Assembly: GCA_013287095.1 (NCBI GenBank)
Contig: JABDEJ010000087.1
Coordinates: 1 to 8,675 of the forward strand
Direction: 5' to 3'
Length of the DNA: 8,675 nucleotides
From: Bacteroidota bacterium
GTDB lineage: Bacteria > Bacteroidota > Bacteroidia > CAILMK01
The position numbers and the translations under genes are program-made. Positions 1 to 5,885 of this stretch are shown piece by piece; the stretch's first letter is position 1; every line of letters starts with the position of its first letter. The notes beneath the pieces were generated by a model that had not been told where the DNA came from, ran no database searches, and saw only the letters and a program-made list of their open reading frames with translations.

Positions 1-1
1 C

Positions 2-1960
2 TGGCTTATTGCAGTTGCGTTTGTCATCGGGGCGTGCCTATCTGCATTCGCTGGTTTTCTGGGGATGCGTATTGCCACCCGTGCCAATGTTCGTACCACC
101 AATGCTGCCAGAACCAGCCTTTCCAAAGCATTACAGGTATCTTTTTCAGGTGGACTGGTTATGGGGATCAATGTTGTTGCCCTTGGACTTATCGGCATTG
201 TAGGCCTATTCTATTTATTTAATAACATACACAGCATTACAGGAGAGGCAGCCTGGAGCCTGAAAAAAATATTGGAAGTACTTGTTGGTTTTTCACTTGG
301 TGCAGAAAGTATCGCATTATTTGCCCGTGTGGGTGGTGGTATTTATACCAAAGCTGCAGATGTGGGTGCCGACCTTGTAGGTAAAGTAGAAGCAGGCATT
401 CCTGAAGATGACCCTCGTAACCCTGCAACCATTGCGGATAACGTAGGCGATAACGTAGGCGATGTAGCAGGTATGGGCGCTGACCTTTTTGGTTCTTACG
501 TGAGTACTATCATAGCTACCATGGTTTTGGGATTAACCGTAAAATTCACAGGCGGTAAATTTGGGGAATTATCTACCGTGTTACTACCCGTATTGGTAGC
601 CGCAACCGGAATGATATTCTCTATAATAGGTTCTTATTTTGTGAAAGTGAAAGAAGGTGGCAATCCTCAATCTGCTCTTAACATGGGCAATTTTGGTGCG
701 GTTATCATGACTGCTGTCGCTTCTTATTTCCTGATTGATTATATTTTACCAGCACAAATGATGATTGGTGACCTGTCATTCACGCCATTGCAGGTATTTT
801 TTGCCATTCTTATCGGCCTTGCTGTTGGCACTCTTATCAGCCTTGTTATCGAATATTATACTTCTAAAGATCGTCCACCTGTGAAATTCATCGCTCGTCA
901 AAGCGAAACAGGCGCTGGTACCAATATTATCGCCGGATTAAGTGTTGGAATGCTTTCAACCGCTATTCCGGTTATTATTCTGGCAACAGGGATCATTGGC
1001 GCTTATGCCGTTGCCGGCCTTTACGGTGTTGCAATTGCATCAGCAGGTATGATGGCTACTACTGGTATTCAGTTAGCTATTGATGCTTTCGGACCGATAG
1101 CTGACAATGCAGGCGGAATTGCAGAAATGAGCCATTTGCCAAAAGAAGTCCGTGAAAGGACAGATGTACTGGATTCTGTGGGAAATACAACGGCGGCAAT
1201 CGGAAAAGGATTTGCTATTGCCTCTGCTGCTTTGACCTCTATGGCGATGTTTGCGGCTTTCAGGGAAACGGCAAATGTTGAATCTATTGATATATCACAT
1301 GCTAATGTATTAGGCGGTCTATTGATCGGTGGCATGACCCCATTTTTGTTTTCGTCTTTTGCGATTCGCGCCGTTGGTGATGCAGCCAATGCGATGGTGG
1401 AAGAAGTAAGACGTCAGTTCCGTGAAATAAAAGGCATCATGGAAGGTACTGCCGAAGCGGATTATGATAAATGTATAGAAATATCTACCAAGGCTGCTTT
1501 AAGGCACATGATTGTTCCGGGTGCGGTTGCTATATTGTTTCCTGTTATCGTTGGATTTATCCTCGGTGGTGAAGGTCTTGGCGGTTTCCTGGCAGGGGTA
1601 CTAGTATCCGGTATCATGATGGCATTCTTCCAAAGTAATGCAGGTGGTGCATGGGACAATGCAAAGAAGCTTTTTGAAACAGGTGTCGAAATTAAAGGTC
1701 AGACCTATTTCAAAGGTTCTGAACCGCATAAAGCCGCAGTAGTAGGTGATACAGTAGGCGACCCTTTCAAAGATACTTCAGGTCCGAGTTTGAATATTTT
1801 GATCAAATTGGTATCTATTGTGGCCGTTGTCATTGCGCCTCTGTTACCAATGAAAGAAATGAAAAAACAGCTACCTGCTACCAGGGCTGAAATTATTCAA
1901 CCATCAAATCCGGCACCGACTGCCAATCCGGCTACGACAAAGGCTGTAAGATTCTTTTAA
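2..1960 (+). CDS. hppA: Membrane-bound K+-dependent proton-pumping pyrophosphatase (5' partial)
   Basis: This integral membrane enzyme hydrolyses pyrophosphate and uses the energy to pump ions outward. The frame stays open to the window edge: 21 codons precede the ATG at 65 and already match the family (small-residue helix, then [12 protein letters not shown]), so roughly the first 80-100 residues are missing and the ATG at 65 is internal. 652 residues are visible. Pyrophosphate/Mg-binding motifs are intact: [11 protein letters not shown] (from 359), DNVGDNVGD (from about 437), DNAGGIAEM (from about 1103) and [16 protein letters not shown] (from about 1743). Ala and Gly in GNTTAAIG (1193 and 1202) mark the K+-dependent class; the K+-independent class has Lys and Thr there. 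The ion-gate Glu of helix 6 is absent, but helix 5 carries Glu at 305-307, seven residues before the conserved Arg, as I recall for the Flavobacterium johnsoniae-type H+ pumps. A Pro/Ala/Thr-rich tail follows the last helix. Family assignment is very sure; H+ specificity is inferred. Confidence 0.97.
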   Translation, partial: WLIAVAFVIGACLSAFAGFLGMRIATRANVRTTNAARTSLSKALQVSFSGGLVMGINVVALGLIGIVGLFYLFNNIHSITGEAAWSLKKILEVLVGFSLGAESIALFARVGGGIYTKAADVGADLVGKVEAGIPEDDPRNPATIADNVGDNVGDVAGMGADLFGSYVSTIIATMVLGLTVKFTGGKFGELSTVLLPVLVAATGMIFSIIGSYFVKVKEGGNPQSALNMGNFGAVIMTAVASYFLIDYILPAQMMIGDLSFTPLQVFFAILIGLAVGTLISLVIEYYTSKDRPPVKFIARQSETGAGTNIIAGLSVGMLSTAIPVIILATGIIGAYAVAGLYGVAIASAGMMATTGIQLAIDAFGPIADNAGGIAEMSHLPKEVRERTDVLDSVGNTTAAIGKGFAIASAALTSMAMFAAFRETANVESIDISHANVLGGLLIGGMTPFLFSSFAIRAVGDAANAMVEEVRRQFREIKGIMEGTAEADYDKCIEISTKAALRHMIVPGAVAILFPVIVGFILGGEGLGGFLAGVLVSGIMMAFFQSNAGGAWDNAKKLFETGVEIKGQTYFKGSEPHKAAVVGDTVGDPFKDTSGPSLNILIKLVSIVAVVIAPLLPMKEMKKQLPATRAEIIQPSNPAPTANPATTKAVRFF

Positions 1961-1973
1961 ACAAAGTTTCTGA

Positions 1974-2213
1974 TCAGGATTTTTCCCCTTTTGAAGGGCT
2001 ACTGACGTTTTCAGTTTTAGGTAGGGTGTATTCAGAGATATTTCTTCCTAAGGTGGCATAATCATCATCATCGAATAGATAATAGTATGAATGAGTTATA
2101 GCATCAATTTTCTTATTTACAATAGAACCTGACTCCAGAAAAGCTTTCCTAAGATGATTATTGGCGTGGGAACTTCCGGTACCTGAATGTGTTTTGTTTT
2201 TCTGAATTGACAT
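1974..2213 (-). CDS. Small hypothetical protein, 79 aa
   Basis: I do not recognise this protein. It starts with ATG, ends in TGA and converges on hppA with a 13-bp gap. It is hydrophilic, with a Ser/His/Asn-rich N-terminus, a central YYYLFDDDDYATLG segment and a Lys/Ser-rich C-terminus. There is no signal peptide, membrane helix or Cys pair. Codon choice resembles the neighbouring genes, and a TAGATTTG box (2321-2314) with TTTG further upstream (2347-2344) could be its promoter, leaving a leader of about 100 nt. There is no Shine-Dalgarno sequence, as is usual in Bacteroidota. It could be a real lineage-restricted gene or a chance ORF in the ligD-hppA spacer. Confidence 0.42.
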   Translation of the reverse strand: MSIQKNKTHSGTGSSHANNHLRKAFLESGSIVNKKIDAITHSYYYLFDDDDYATLGRNISEYTLPKTENVSSPSKGEKS

Positions 2214-2313
2214 ATCGTAACTGTTTTAGATTAATAAAAGGTTTTAAGATAACCCTTAATAAGCTATTTTGTTTATACCTCTCTCCTTGACTAACTCGAG
2301 GAGGGAAAGATGT

Positions 2314-2347
2314 CAAATCTACCGTTCAATCTCCCAGCAGTTTCAAA
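2314..2347 (-). promoter_or_regulatory. Candidate promoter for the 79-aa ORF
   Basis: On the minus strand TTTG (2347-2344) and TAGATTTG (2321-2314) resemble the Bacteroidota -33 (TTTG) and -7 (TAnnTTTG) elements. Their centres are 28 bp apart, against about 26 in the consensus. The pair overlaps the end of ligD and lies about 100 bp before the ATG at 2213. Confidence 0.35.
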
Positions 2348-2649
2348 GATTTTTCCATATCAATTCCTTTACCCAGTACTTCTTTAAAAATATCCCCTAT
2401 TTTTTTAACACGCGCCGGGACATTCTTAATGGTAAAATCAGCTGGTAATAAACCCTTTTTTACTTCATCCCAATGCAGCGGTGTTGAAACAGTTGCGCCC
2501 GGTTTTGGCCTGACACTATAAGCCGATGCCAGCGTCTGGCCCTTATTATTCTGCAAATAGTCGATATAGATTTTATCACCCCGGAGTTTGGTATTACGAA
2601 CGGTTGTAGTGATACCAGGAAGTTGCGCTTGTGTCAGTTCGGCTATCAC
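2326..2649 (-). CDS. ligD: C-terminal remnant of the LigD polymerase domain
   Basis: This is the last part of the POL domain, in the same frame as the 2671-4209 segment and separated from it only by TAA 2671-2673. The seven codons between the stop and the GTG at 2649 still read as LigD (EGKTFAN). The fragment carries the third metal-binding Asp in YIDYLQN (residue 30 from the GTG), then YSVRPKPGATVSTPLHWDEVKKGL and the usual LGKGIDMEKSLK ending. The GTG is only the first permitted codon after the stop, so independent translation of a folded product is unlikely. Confidence 0.85.
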   Translation of the reverse strand: MIAELTQAQLPGITTTVRNTKLRGDKIYIDYLQNNKGQTLASAYSVRPKPGATVSTPLHWDEVKKGLLPADFTIKNVPARVKKIGDIFKEVLGKGIDMEKSLKLLGD

Positions 2650-2670
2650 ATTTGCGAAGGTTTTACCTTC

Positions 2671-4209
2671 TTAATAAGTGTATTTGGCACCCATGGGGAT
2701 AAAAACATGTATTCCTGTCGCTCCGGATGTTTTTGGAAAACTACTTACTTTGGCTTTGTCAAACACTGATTTTACAACCAAAGCAGTTTCAATCACCTGG
2801 TCAAAAGTATTATGTTCGCTTGGATCAATATCTATCACAATCCAATCAGGATTGTCAAGGCTTCCAATTTTCGAATTCCACGGGTGCATTTCAATGCACG
2901 CAAGGTTTGCCATATAGACAAGGGTCGCCTCATTGTTGCAAATCAGATAATTTACAATCTCCCCTCGGGAATCGCTTTTAGTTGGTAAGGTCTCAGCCCA
3001 ATCGGGCGCTTCTTCCATATTCTTTTTAAAAAAACTACCGCCATTGATCCCATTAGGGAACCTATTCTGGCTCTCAGGGCGATCCTTTAAATGCGGAAGG
3101 ATAAATTTGTGCATGGCACGATAGTATTCGATCAGGTCTCTTTTTGTAATACCATCGTCCGGCCACAGGATTTTGTCGAGGTGCGTGAGGTGTAATTCAA
3201 TACCATCAATTTTTACTGTAGTATCCATGGCTTTTTTCGATTTTGTTTTTTCAGGTTTCCTCTCTTGCTCCAAAGCTTTTTGAATCGTTTCTTTGGTTGA
3301 AGATTCTATTTCCCTTTTCACATCTTTTGGGTTTTTATCAGGTCTGAGTCCCATGAAAACGGGATGACGCATACTGCAATCCTTTGTCCATTCAGCAAAA
3401 GAAACCTCACAAACCAGTTTTGGTTGTACCCAATATACTTTGGATTTCTGAGGTATTTTATAACCGAAGGGCGATGTATCCCTTCTGATCTTCTGCAATT
3501 CTTTATAAATGGATTCTAGACTTTTGCTGTCAAATCCCCCGCCACTACTTCCAATAAATTTGAGTTTATCCTCATTATCATAAACCCCAAGCACCAGCGA
3601 ACCGAAAAATTGTCTGCCTCCTTTCGGCTCGGTATAGCCGCAAATAACTGCTTCCTGCCTTTTGGATGTTTTTATTTTTACCCATTCCCCAGTCCTTTTT
3701 CCGGGTCTATATGGACTGTTTGCGAGTTTGCCGATAATGCCTTCCAGGTTGCGCTTTTTAATCTCTTCGAAAAAACCGGTACCATTACCTATGATATGAT
3801 CAGAATATACCACCACATTCTGGGGTTCAATTAATTGAGAAAGCAGTTCCTTCCTATGAATCAATGGCACATTTTTAAGATCATATCCATTATAATAGAT
3901 GATATCAAAAACATTGTATTGTAAGAACGAAGTTTCTGGTTCGTAGTTCTGTAAATATTGAAACCTTGCATTTCCATTCTCATCGATAGCTACTATTTCA
4001 CCGTCAATAACAGCATCAAACGGTAATTTCTCAAGGGCATATTTAACAGGCTCAAAATGTTCAAAATGAAGGCCGTTTCTCGAATACAGTTCAACTTTCC
4101 CATTTTGAATATTAGCCATAGCCCGGTACCCATCCCATTTTAATTCAAAAATCCATTCATCACCGTCGAATGGCTTATCAATATACTTTGCCAGCATAGG
4201 CTTTATCAT
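2671..4209 (-). CDS. ligD: LigD ATP-dependent ligase domain plus N-terminal part of the polymerase domain
   Basis: This 512-aa frame begins at an ATG exactly where the ligase domain starts (MIKPMLA). Ligase residues are intact: nucleophile Lys24 in KWDGYR, SRNG (43-46), DGE (69-71), EGIIGK (156-161), WVKIK (176-180), and an OB-fold end with CEVSFAEWTKD and RHPVFMGLRPDK. A Lys-rich linker (about 300-330) leads into the POL domain from about 333, with DRPESQNRFPNG, CNNEATL, metal ligands Asp460 and Asp462 in VIDIDP, and SGATGIH (His501). It ends at TAA 2671 straight after GAKYTY, before the third catalytic Asp of POL. The product should be ligase-competent if translated, but its polymerase half is truncated. 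Codons upstream of the ATG, read in this frame back to the A9 tract, encode a LigD-like linker ending KASFPG, which shows that PE and LIG were once one chain. Confidence 0.93.
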   Translation of the reverse strand: MIKPMLAKYIDKPFDGDEWIFELKWDGYRAMANIQNGKVELYSRNGLHFEHFEPVKYALEKLPFDAVIDGEIVAIDENGNARFQYLQNYEPETSFLQYNVFDIIYYNGYDLKNVPLIHRKELLSQLIEPQNVVVYSDHIIGNGTGFFEEIKKRNLEGIIGKLANSPYRPGKRTGEWVKIKTSKRQEAVICGYTEPKGGRQFFGSLVLGVYDNEDKLKFIGSSGGGFDSKSLESIYKELQKIRRDTSPFGYKIPQKSKVYWVQPKLVCEVSFAEWTKDCSMRHPVFMGLRPDKNPKDVKREIESSTKETIQKALEQERKPEKTKSKKAMDTTVKIDGIELHLTHLDKILWPDDGITKRDLIEYYRAMHKFILPHLKDRPESQNRFPNGINGGSFFKKNMEEAPDWAETLPTKSDSRGEIVNYLICNNEATLVYMANLACIEMHPWNSKIGSLDNPDWIVIDIDPSEHNTFDQVIETALVVKSVFDKAKVSSFPKTSGATGIHVFIPMGAKYTY

Positions 4210-4283
4210 GCCTGGAAATGATGCTTTTACAGCGCCTTCGGGAATGGCGGGTTTATCAGGAGCGGATTGGAGCAGATGCGTTT

Positions 4284-4814
4284 TTACTGTGCGGACTTTT
4301 TTTTTACGTCTTCCTTTTTATGAATAAGAGAATCAGGCGAAACATGCTCTTCAGCGTTATAGCCTTCTACGACATATTCATCATTATGCTTGATGAGCAG
4401 CCACGCATTTTCTCCCATGCCATGCATTTTTACCAATGCCCAGGAACCTTTCAATTTTTTGCCGTGCAGGATAAATTTGATTTCCCCTTTTTCTAATTCA
4501 CTCAAAAGAAGTTTTTCCCCTCTTTTCTTGTCGGTTTCGGGTTCTGTAGTATAGGTGCCCTCATCCCATATTTCCACAATTCCTGCCCCATAATTCCCTT
4601 CAGGAATGACACCTTCAAAAGTCCGGTAATCATAAGGATGGTCTTCAACCATCATAGCAAGGCGCTTGATATGAGGATCCAAAGACGGACCTTTCGGCAC
4701 TGCCCAACTCTTGAGTAACCCCTCCATCTCCAGCCTGAAATCATAGTGCAAATGAGAAGCATCATGCCGTTGAATTACAAATTTTAAAGCATTTTTTTTC
4801 AACAGCCCTTCCAC
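4284..4814 (-). CDS. ligD: LigD 3'-phosphoesterase (PE) domain fragment
   Basis: This fragment is the PE domain, which removes 3' phosphates and ribonucleotides from broken ends in a metal-dependent reaction. Read from the GTG at 4814 it is 176 aa. The catalytic set is complete: His17, His23, Asp25 and Arg27 in RHDASHLHYDFR, and His59 in EDHPYDY. These sit at a constant offset of 25 from His42, His48, Asp50, Arg52 and His84 of Pseudomonas LigD, so the core is undamaged. GVIPEGNYGAG and WLLIKH are also present. The GTG is only the first possible start in this frame; the natural start is 4872 in another frame. The 3' end follows a Lys-rich linker: after A9 (4297-4305) the frame reads KSAQ and stops. 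A translated GTG product could be an active stand-alone PE domain, which is inference. Confidence 0.9.
   Translation of the reverse strand: MEGLLKKNALKFVIQRHDASHLHYDFRLEMEGLLKSWAVPKGPSLDPHIKRLAMMVEDHPYDYRTFEGVIPEGNYGAGIVEIWDEGTYTTEPETDKKRGEKLLLSELEKGEIKFILHGKKLKGSWALVKMHGMGENAWLLIKHNDEYVVEGYNAEEHVSPDSLIHKKEDVKKKSAQ
4297..4305 (-). other. A9 tract with -1 slippery heptamer A AAA AAG at the PE-LIG junction
   Basis: On the minus strand the PE frame reads GTA AAA AAA AAG, which contains A AAA AAG in the phase used by the dnaX -1 frameshift. A -1 slip, or one extra A in the mRNA, continues VRTVKTHLLQSAPDKP and joins the ligase frame. An AAGGAAG sequence lies a few bases upstream, where dnaX has its stimulatory Shine-Dalgarno-like element, but such signals are often weak in Bacteroidota. 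I saw no strong stimulatory hairpin downstream. Confidence 0.5.
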
Positions 4815-4872
4815 CCTCCGGCTCCGGTGTATCTTTGAAGTGACGCTTTTCTTTATATTTCTGTAGTGACAT
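4762..4872 (-). CDS. N-terminal fragment of LigD (36 codons)
   Basis: This short frame starts at the natural ligD ATG. It reads MSLQKYKEKR, then TPEPEGGRAVEK, the standard tail found before the PE domain in Bacteroidota LigD. After the A8 run (4792-4799) it runs into out-of-frame codons and stops at TGA 4762. Removing one A continues EKNALKFVIQRHDAS directly into the phosphoesterase domain. It is a fragment of ligD, not a separate gene. Confidence 0.7.
   Translation of the reverse strand: MSLQKYKEKRHFKDTPEPEGGRAVEKKCFKICNSTA
4792..4799 (-). other. A8 tract where the LigD N-terminal frame and the PE frame part
   Basis: On the minus strand the natural start frame reads GTT GAA AAA AAA TGC and then leaves LigD. 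With one A fewer it reads GAA AAA AAT GCT TTA, the conserved entry to the PE domain. The change needed is opposite in sign to the one at the A9 tract. Confidence 0.6.
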
Positions 4873-4879
4873 TTGGGAA

Positions 4880-4979
4880 ATTAAAAGATTAAAAAATTAA
4901 AAGATTGTCAATGTTGGGTTCTTTTCATTTGCACATTGATTCATTAACACATTGGCATATCAGCACATTATCACATTGT
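4880..4979. repeat. Two 8-bp-period tandem arrays between ku and ligD
   Basis: Array 1 (4880-4903) is ATTAAAAG, ATTAAAAA, ATTAAAAG, three units of 8 bp; ATTGTCAA follows in register. Array 2 (4924-4979) has seven degenerate 8-bp units of the type CACATTGN: cacatt falls at 4932, 4948, 4964 and 4972, and the units between show ttcatt or catatc. The second array starts one base after the ku stop codon. Together they fill most of the 108-bp ku-ligD spacer. Confidence 0.85.
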
Positions 4980-4980
4980 C

Positions 4981-5754
4981 TTACGCTGCTTTTTTCTTTT
5001 TCTCCAAACTGGCTTTTAGTTGTTTCATCAGGTCGGATGCGCCTGTTGGTACTATCTTTAAATTGCTGGCTTTCGGCGTTTTACCCTGGGCTTTCAGCCG
5101 GATCAATTTCATCAGTTCTGCCGTATAAGTGTCTTTATATTCTTCCAGGTTCAGCTTGGTAGTGTATTGATCTATCAATGTCAATGCCAGATCAAGTTCT
5201 TTATCCGAAAATGCTTTTTTCTCCGGCAGGTTCAATCCTCGCATGGGCCTCATCTCCTCAGGAAACCTTATCTGGTTTAATATAATAACGTTATCCATTG
5301 GCTTTAATACGGCAAGCGATTCACGGTTACGCAACACAAAGGTTGCAATTCCCAATTTGCCTGATTTTTTGAGGGCTTCGAGTAATAAAGAATAAGAATG
5401 CCCCGCATCCTTACCGGGTTCCAGGTAATAAGGCTTTTCATAGAGCGCCGTAGGGATTTCCTTTTCATCAGCAAAATTAGTGATATCAATGACTTTACTT
5501 TTTTTGGCAGCCGCCTTTTCAAAATCATCCTCATCCATAACCACATATTCATCATCAAGTTTATAGCCTTTTACAATATCAGCCCAGGGCACTTCTTTTC
5601 CGGTTTCTTCATCAATACGGGCATATTTTATGGGCGATAAATCTTTTTTATTCAGCATATTAAAGCTAATAGTACTACTTTCAGACGCGCTGTAAAGCTT
5701 CACGGGGATATTTACCAACCCAAAACCAATAGATCCTGACCAGATAGCTCTCAT
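4981..5754 (-). CDS. ku: Ku protein, DNA end-binding factor of bacterial NHEJ
   Basis: Bacterial Ku forms a ring-shaped homodimer on double-strand DNA ends and recruits LigD. The 257-aa length and the whole sequence fit the single-domain bacterial Ku core: MRAIWSGSIGFGLVNIPVKLYSA at the start, DEETGKEV (48-55), KGYKLDDEYVVMD (62-74), YEKPYYLEP (105-113), KSGKLGIATFVLRNRESL (130-147) and LNQIRFPEEMR (159-169). The C-terminus is short and basic (KKKKAA), as in many bacterial Ku proteins that contact DNA and LigD. No lesion is visible, in contrast to ligD 108 bp downstream in the same direction. The start is the standard Ku start, and a TAACTTTG -7 box ends only 5 bp before the ATG, which suggests a leaderless or nearly leaderless mRNA. 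Confidence 0.96.
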   Translation of the reverse strand: MRAIWSGSIGFGLVNIPVKLYSASESSTISFNMLNKKDLSPIKYARIDEETGKEVPWADIVKGYKLDDEYVVMDEDDFEKAAAKKSKVIDITNFADEKEIPTALYEKPYYLEPGKDAGHSYSLLLEALKKSGKLGIATFVLRNRESLAVLKPMDNVIILNQIRFPEEMRPMRGLNLPEKKAFSDKELDLALTLIDQYTTKLNLEEYKDTYTAELMKLIRLKAQGKTPKASNLKIVPTGASDLMKQLKASLEKKKKAA

Positions 5755-5759
5755 AAAGA

Positions 5760-5767
5760 CAAAGTTA
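5760..5767 (-). promoter_or_regulatory. Candidate -7 box of ku
   Basis: TAACTTTG on the minus strand matches the Bacteroidota TAnnTTTG -7 element. It ends at 5760, just before the ku ATG at 5754, which places the transcription start at or next to the initiation codon. No clear TTTG -33 element was found about 26 bp further upstream. Confidence 0.45.
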
Positions 5768-5827
5768 ATAATGTATCAATGAAAAAAAGACTGATTTTGT
5801 TCAGAAGTTGATTGGTTACTGCGAGGG

Positions 5828-5860
5828 AAAGTTGTCAACTTTTAAAAAGTTGCCAACTTT
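5828..5860. promoter_or_regulatory. Twin palindromes AAAGTTGnCAACTTT, candidate paired operators
   Basis: Two perfect 15-bp palindromes, AAAGTTGTCAACTTT (5828-5842) and AAAGTTGCCAACTTT (5846-5860), differ only at the centre. Their centres are 18 bp apart, under two helical turns. The second overlaps the -33 region of the transporter promoter, and both lie about 75-110 bp upstream of ku. A dimeric repressor binding twice would fit. A dispersed intergenic repeat is the alternative. I cannot name the regulator. Confidence 0.6.
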
Positions 5861-5878
5861 GAATTTTACGTAAGTTTG
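5849..5878 (+). promoter_or_regulatory. Promoter of the cation transporter gene
   Basis: GTTG (5849-5852) and TAAGTTTG (5871-5878) fit the Bacteroidota -33/-7 pattern with centres 24 bp apart. The -7 box ends 7 bp before the ATG at 5886, so the start of transcription should fall at or beside that ATG. Confidence 0.55.
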
Positions 5879-5885
5879 AACCATA

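Larger units (their letters stand above)
2326..4872 (-). pseudogene. ligD: ligD, multifunctional NHEJ ligase (PE-LIG-POL), interrupted by two frame changes and one stop
   Basis: LigD completes bacterial non-homologous end joining: a 3'-phosphoesterase (PE) cleans ends, a primase-like polymerase (POL) fills gaps and an ATP-dependent ligase (LIG) seals. The natural start is the ATG at 4872, giving MSLQKYKEKR and then TPEPEG, the usual LigD N-terminus. Three lesions follow. The A8 run at 4792-4799 needs one base fewer to enter the PE frame. The A9 run at 4297-4305 needs one base more to join PE to LIG. The TAA at 2671-2673 interrupts POL after GAKYTY, where relatives usually have Glu. The frame changes cancel, so 2547 nt equals 849 codons, and the repaired product is 848 aa, close to Pseudomonas LigD. 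Order PE-LIG-POL differs from the mycobacterial POL-PE-LIG. No TAnnTTTG box lies upstream, so it is probably co-transcribed with ku. Sequence error, decay or recoding are all possible. Confidence 0.85.

Noticed and set aside
1069..1389. 106-aa antisense ORF inside hppA
   Set aside because: It is the mirror of conserved hppA codons, with low-complexity Ala/Ser/Pro content and no family resemblance.
1984..2000. Small CCCTT/AAGGG hairpin near the hppA end
   Set aside because: The stem has only 5 bp, there is no downstream T tract on either strand, and it lies within the 79-aa ORF.
2281..2305. 9-bp stem CTCTCCTTG / CGAGGAGGG with a 7-nt loop
   Set aside because: Two or three pairs are G-U on one strand and mismatches on the other, and no T run follows; it is also over 300 bp from the end of hppA, so I do not call it a terminator.
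2297..2387. Plus-strand mini-ORF ATG 2310 (25 codons) preceded by a perfect AGGAGG
   Set aside because: It is mostly antisense to the ligD 3' end, has no recognisable content, and Shine-Dalgarno sequences are little used in Bacteroidota, so it is probably chance.
4209..4872. PE and ligase as two natural separate genes
   Set aside because: The codons between A9 and the ATG at 4209, and between ATG 4872 and A8, read as LigD linker and N-tail in the restored frame, which points to one interrupted gene.
4931..4980. Possible CRISPR-like array from repeated CACATT
   Set aside because: The units are 8 bp, contiguous and degenerate, with no spacers of CRISPR length and no cas genes.
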